The translations under genes were made by a program, and so were the position numbers. Positions 42,867 to 42,998 of a stretch of DNA of 42,998 nt are shown one piece after another (position 1 is the stretch's first letter; each line of letters begins with the position of its first letter). Source of the stretch: Fretibacterium sp. OH1220_COT-178 (GTDB lineage: Bacteria; Synergistota; Synergistia; Synergistales; Aminobacteriaceae); assembly GCF_003860125.1 (NCBI RefSeq), contig NZ_RQYL01000026.1:1-42998 (forward strand), written 5' to 3'. The notes below the pieces were generated by a model. It saw only the letters and a program-made list of their open reading frames with translations. It was not told the origin of the DNA and made no database searches.

Positions 42867-42910
42867 ATAATGTCATCCCTTAGCGGGACCGAGAGAATGT
42901 CCCCCCTCAG
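42867..42910. repeat. Two degenerate 17-bp direct repeats, 27-bp period (likely IS end)
   Basis: ATAATGTCATCCCTTAG (42867-42883) and AGAATGTCCCCCCTCAG (42894-42910) agree at 13 of 17 positions. Closely spaced repeats containing AATGTC before a transposase gene are typical of subterminal transposase-binding sites, so an insertion sequence probably begins near here. Confidence 0.5.
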
Positions 42911-42937
42911 GACAGGAGCCTCTTGGATAATGGAGGC

Positions 42938-42998
42938 ATGAGGAATTCAGGTGACTTGAAATTGCCCGTCAAGCAAGCGCGCAAGGTATTCGTCCTGG
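42938..42998 (+). CDS. Start of a probable transposase (cut by window end)
   Basis: ATG 42938 is preceded by GGAGG one base upstream (TGGAGGC), with a further GGAG farther back. Twenty codons are visible: MRNSGDLKLPVKQARKVFVL. The basic, helix-forming start resembles the N-terminus of helix-turn-helix transposases of the ISNCY/IS1202-like group, and the repeats just upstream support this. With only 20 residues the family cannot be fixed. Confidence 0.4.
   Translation, partial: MRNSGDLKLPVKQARKVFVL

Overview
The window is GC-rich (roughly 60-65 % by eye) and gene-dense. It looks like a strict or near-strict anaerobe with a diderm-type envelope, most plausibly a member of the Synergistota; this is inference from gene style, not a database match. 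Supporting signs are a desulfoferrodoxin/ferritin/flavin-reductase cluster, a Veg homologue, a tilS-hpt-ftsH run, threonine catabolism through KBL and an SDR-type threonine dehydrogenase, and an EIIA-HPr-EI fusion next to fruK and fruA.

Layout. 1-700: the 3' end of an IS30-type transposase, two hairpin terminators and tRNA-Ala(GGC) with a consensus promoter. 1.1-4.3 kb: a ferritin-like protein converging on a polar amino-acid ABC transporter operon whose binding protein is circularly permuted. 4.3-13.7 kb: leftward housekeeping genes (uvrB, ftsH, hpt, tilS, a lytic transglycosylase, ispE, veg). 13.9-18.2 kb: five consecutive leftward genes for exported proteins, including a CsgG/FlgT-like protein, a TPR protein with PVYxPP repeats and two tandem paralogues. 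18.4-20.7 kb: superoxide reductase, ferritin, flavin reductase and a TIGR02757-family protein. 20.9-26.1 kb: a fructose PTS operon. 26.1-33.3 kb: mutL and mutS, separated by a two-gene AlbA_2/ParA cassette and a structured, inverted-repeat-bounded element. 33.5-36.8 kb: uxuA, dinB, and a MarR/PPOX pair sharing one operator sequence. 36.8-38.1 kb: hairpin-rich DNA with a low-GC GNAT gene. 38.1-42.7 kb: threonine degradation (kbl-tdh), a CbpA-type DnaJ and an old-yellow-enzyme oxidoreductase. 42.9 kb to the end: the start of what is probably another insertion sequence.

How the parts fit. The PTS operon supplies phosphotransfer chain, transporter and 1-phosphofructokinase for fructose. KBL and TDH convert threonine to glycine and acetyl-CoA. 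The dfx-ftn-flavin reductase block detoxifies superoxide and stores iron. MutS, MutL, UvrB and DinB are repair functions. The most unusual items are the permuted binding protein, the exported-protein cluster and the AlbA_2/ParA cassette with its structured upstream element between mutS and mutL. Start codons were chosen by Shine-Dalgarno position and several differ from the longest open frame; these are stated per gene.
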